Source: Methanoculleus sp. (GTDB taxonomy: Archaea; Halobacteriota; Methanomicrobia; Methanomicrobiales; Methanoculleaceae). Taken from it: DNA of 64,000 nucleotides. Under the pieces are notes generated by a model. It saw only the letters and a list, made by a program, of their open reading frames with translations. It did not search any database and had not been told where the DNA came from. The stretch lies in the NCBI RefSeq assembly GCF_030019085.1, contig NZ_JASEFJ010000001.1, positions 62,001 through 126,000 of the forward strand, written 5' to 3'. Position numbers and translations under genes: made by a program. Of the stretch, positions 61,394 to 64,000 are shown piece by piece; the first letter of the stretch is position 1, and each line of letters opens with the position of its first letter.

Positions 61394-61542
61394 TGGTCAG
61401 GCACGAGTGTGGGTTTGATGCTCCGATCCACTGCAAGCGCTGCGGGAGACCGCTGGTCAGTAACGAGCGCCTTGGGCTATACTGCCCGCACTGTGGAAGA
61501 AGAGTGAGCATGATCTGTCCTGGTTGCGGTCGCCTCTGGTGA
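61393..61542 (+). CDS. 49-aa multi-CxxC Zn-ribbon protein
   Basis: MVRHECGFDAPIHCKRCGRPLVSNERLGLYCPHCGRRVSMICPGCGRLW; ATG overlaps the fwdC stop. Confidence 0.6.
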   Translation: MVRHECGFDAPIHCKRCGRPLVSNERLGLYCPHCGRRVSMICPGCGRLW

Positions 61543-61550
61543 AGCAGCGG

Positions 61551-61817
61551 TCAGAGACGGTTCTTCACCCATCGGGCGTAATCCGCCCTCAACTTGCAGA
61601 TCTCCTGATCGTTCAGATCCGCCTTCCCCGTCCGGTGGAGGTAAGACTCAAGCTGATCCACAACCTGTTCTGCATCCTGAAAGTCATCCACATCCAGATA
61701 GATCGGCACCCGCTCCACGTTGATAACCTCACCGCAGATGGGGCAGAGCCTCCAGCGCTGGTAGCGGTCCACGTAGTTGAAGGTCTTGCAGCCCGGACAG
61801 CGGATGACAAGGTACAT
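61551..61817 (-). CDS. DUF1922-like Zn-ribbon protein
   Basis: MYLVIRCPGCKTFNYVDRYQRWRLCPICGEVINVERVPIY. Confidence 0.7.
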   Translation of the reverse strand: MYLVIRCPGCKTFNYVDRYQRWRLCPICGEVINVERVPIYLDVDDFQDAEQVVDQLESYLHRTGKADLNDQEICKLRADYARWVKNRL

Positions 61818-62249
61818 GATCAATGGGTGTGTGCAGGTGGCTGGATTTATAATTATCCATCGTGATTTCGCCGGTGAGACAGGGGTTATGCTATCAAACC
61901 AGTACTGATGAACCTCCCCGGTGTCCGGTGCCAGGGATGGGATCACTTGTTATTTGGGAGACGGGGAGAAACCAACCCCGAAAGAGCCATTTTATTCGCA
62001 CAGACTTCTCACACCGTTTTTGTGGTGCCAATCCTCATGCGCTGCACCCTCGATGAAGATCCCCGGTCGTGATGGCCCAGCGCTCGGGGGTAAACTCACC
62101 TGAGGGAGGGACAGTGTGTTCTCTCCCTGCAGGTGGCGTGCCCGCTCCCTCAAAACCCGGCGTGGAACAAACCCTGGAAACACGTCATTCAGTCGCACGA
62201 GACCGAGCCTTTTTCTGGAAGCAGCGACGATCACTGATCCGTGAATTCG

Positions 62250-63002
62250 ATGGAGATCCAGGTATCCGCTGTTCGGGGTCTTCCCCTGATCCGGCAGGGC
62301 GACGATCTGCCAGGCATGATCTGTGAACGTGTCGCGTTCGAGGACGGTGACATCCTGACGGTTGCCTCGTCAGTCTATTCTAAAGCAAAAGGGTTCACAC
62401 GTGATCTTGAATCCATCGTCCCCGGCGCGGATGCCGTGCGGATAGCCAGAAAGACAGGAGAGGACCCGCGCTTTGTGCAGGCGGTGCTGGACTCCTCCGC
62501 GTCAATACTGCTGGAAGAGCCGTTCATACTCTCCGAACTGCCATTCGGCCACATTGGTGTGAGGGCGGGTGTTGATCATAGCAACATAGAGGATGGTCGG
62601 CTGATCCTCCTCCCTCCCGATCCGATGGCCGCCGCCGCCGAGATGAGGGACGAGATCCATCGAATCAGCGGAAAAGATGTCCGCGTGATAATTACCGATA
62701 CCTGTGGTCGGGCGTTCCGCCGCGGGCAGACCGGTATCGCCATCGGTTGGGCGGGGATGACGGCTATCGACGACTACCGGGGCGACACCGATCTCTTTGG
62801 CCATGTTCTCAAGATCACAGAAGAAGCGGTGGTTGACGAGATCGCCGCCTTCGCGAACTTTGTCATGGGAGAGAGCCACCAGGGCGTACCTGCAGTGGTC
62901 TTCAAAAACTGCCGCACCTGGAAGGGGCACGATCTCATATACTTCACCGCGGAGGAGGACATAATCAGGGCTGCGCTGCTGAAGGAGAAGAAAAAAGATT
63001 AG
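62250..63002 (+). CDS. cofE: coenzyme F420-0:L-glutamate ligase
   Basis: ILTVASSVYSKAKG; DTCGRAFRRGQTGIAIGWAGM. Confidence 0.93.
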   Translation: MEIQVSAVRGLPLIRQGDDLPGMICERVAFEDGDILTVASSVYSKAKGFTRDLESIVPGADAVRIARKTGEDPRFVQAVLDSSASILLEEPFILSELPFGHIGVRAGVDHSNIEDGRLILLPPDPMAAAAEMRDEIHRISGKDVRVIITDTCGRAFRRGQTGIAIGWAGMTAIDDYRGDTDLFGHVLKITEEAVVDEIAAFANFVMGESHQGVPAVVFKNCRTWKGHDLIYFTAEEDIIRAALLKEKKKD

Positions 63003-63157
63003 AAGAGGAGATTTAATATATAAACTGCCACACCGGTCGCAACGGCTATCGCGAGAACGACAGTCGGGCTGATATGGATGGCCCGGTGATCGTCGCTGTC
63101 GTAATAATTTACCAGGCCGGCAGAGGATACGAGTCTCCCGCCAGATTTCTTTGCCAT
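62999..63157 (-). CDS. secG: preprotein translocase subunit SecG/Sec61-beta
   Basis: MAKKSGGRLVSSAGLVNYYDSDDHRAIHISPTVVLAIAVATGVAVYILNLLF; missed by ORF track. Confidence 0.88.
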   Translation of the reverse strand: MAKKSGGRLVSSAGLVNYYDSDDHRAIHISPTVVLAIAVATGVAVYILNLLF

Positions 63158-63203
63158 ACCAGATGGTTATCATTTGCAATATATAAAATCGAGGTTGGAC
63201 ACC

Positions 63204-64000
63204 ATGCAACAGTCTTCAGAACGCGTCATCACCGGCCGGGCGCTTCTCGGTGAAGATCTCCAGGAAGAGGACGTCAGTATAACCGTCTCAGGTGGTATCA
63301 TCACCTCGATAGAGCCCGTCTCACGGCCCTCTGGACTCTGGATTGTGCCGGCTTTCTTCAACGCCCATACACATCTTGGGGACACTGTTGCGATGGACAT
63401 TCCTGCCCGTGGAAGCCTGGCCGACCTGGTCAAACCCCCCAACGGTTTGAAGCACCGGATCCTTGCAGAAACCCCGCGCGCCGACCTGGTCAGGGGGATG
63501 CGCGCAAGCATTAACGCCATGATAGCAACCGGGACGGCCGGGTTTGCCGACTTCAGGGAGGGCGGGGTTGATGGCGTTGCAGCGCTCCGTGAGGCGGCAG
63601 CGGGGCTTGACTGCCATCCGGTCATTCTGGGTCGCGATGGCGGCGAGATGGTGAGCGATGGGGCGGGAATCAGCAGTGTCCATGACATGAAAAATGCAGA
63701 AGAGGTCGTGAGAGGTGCGCGTGCCGCGGGAAAACTGGTCGCATTCCATGCCGGGGAGAAGAACCTGGATGATATTGACGATGCGCTCACTTTTGAGCCA
63801 GACCTGCTCGTCCACTGCACCCACGCAACGGAGGGGCAACTTCGGTGCATAGTAGATATGGGTATACCTATCGCCGTATGCCCCAGGTCAAACTGGGTGC
63901 TCGGTGTCACGGCATCGCCGGCATATCCGCCGATCGCGCGCATCCTCAAACTCGGCGGCACGCTTTACCTGGGGACTGACAACGTGATGTTTGTCCAGCC
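63204..64000 (+). CDS. amidohydrolase family protein, 3'-truncated by window edge
   Basis: MQQSSERVITGRALLGEDLQEEDVSITV...PAFFNAHTHLGDT...LVAFHAGE...GTDNVMFVQ; open to window end. Confidence 0.85.
   Translation, partial: MQQSSERVITGRALLGEDLQEEDVSITVSGGIITSIEPVSRPSGLWIVPAFFNAHTHLGDTVAMDIPARGSLADLVKPPNGLKHRILAETPRADLVRGMRASINAMIATGTAGFADFREGGVDGVAALREAAAGLDCHPVILGRDGGEMVSDGAGISSVHDMKNAEEVVRGARAAGKLVAFHAGEKNLDDIDDALTFEPDLLVHCTHATEGQLRCIVDMGIPIAVCPRSNWVLGVTASPAYPPIARILKLGGTLYLGTDNVMFVQ

Noticed and set aside
1-64000. CRISPR arrays, rRNA genes, prophage or restriction/defence islands
   Set aside because: No regularly spaced direct repeats, rRNA-like stretches, cas, capsid/terminase or R-M motifs were recognised in any frame

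Overview
This 64 kb window looks like chromosome from a hydrogenotrophic methanogen, most likely Methanomicrobiales/Methanoculleus-like. That assignment is inferred from protein content only (Eha hydrogenase, Fwd, Mch, MptG, CofE, methanogenesis marker 12, archaeal ribosomal proteins, Orc1/Cdc6); no database was searched. Core content: EF-1alpha/S10; L7Ae-S28e-L24e-Ndk; a CetZ-type tubulin with a membrane-anchored partner; a polyprenyl-glycan-like cassette; porCDAB; grpE-dnaK-dnaJ; mch; purH; an almost uninterrupted ehaB...ehaO/ferredoxin-fwdDBAC run (about 50.5-61.5 kb); cofE; secG; and two tRNAs (Val-TAC, Leu-TAG). Accessory or decaying regions: an IS66 transposase remnant (~21.4-22.1 kb), a CopB-like P-type ATPase broken by frameshifts and an internal deletion (~48.1-49.6 kb), and dispersed non-coding repeats, many in opposite orientation, at 27.4-28.1, 33.0-33.2 and 39.5-40.2 kb. 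Main items for follow-up: an in-frame TAG inside an otherwise intact molbindin (33674-33883); a chorismate-lyase-like/beta-RFAP synthase fusion; ehaF with no ATG/GTG/TTG start (possible CTG in a CTGA overlap); a CetZ-linked extracellular coiled-coil protein; a FAD-oxidoreductase/GT2/flippase/DUF2298 cassette; a PUA-PAPS-reductase-like protein; an uncharacterised Orc1-linked Zn-ribbon protein; and a 27-aa charged microprotein with its own TATA box and poly-T terminator. No CRISPR array, rRNA or intact mobile element was seen.
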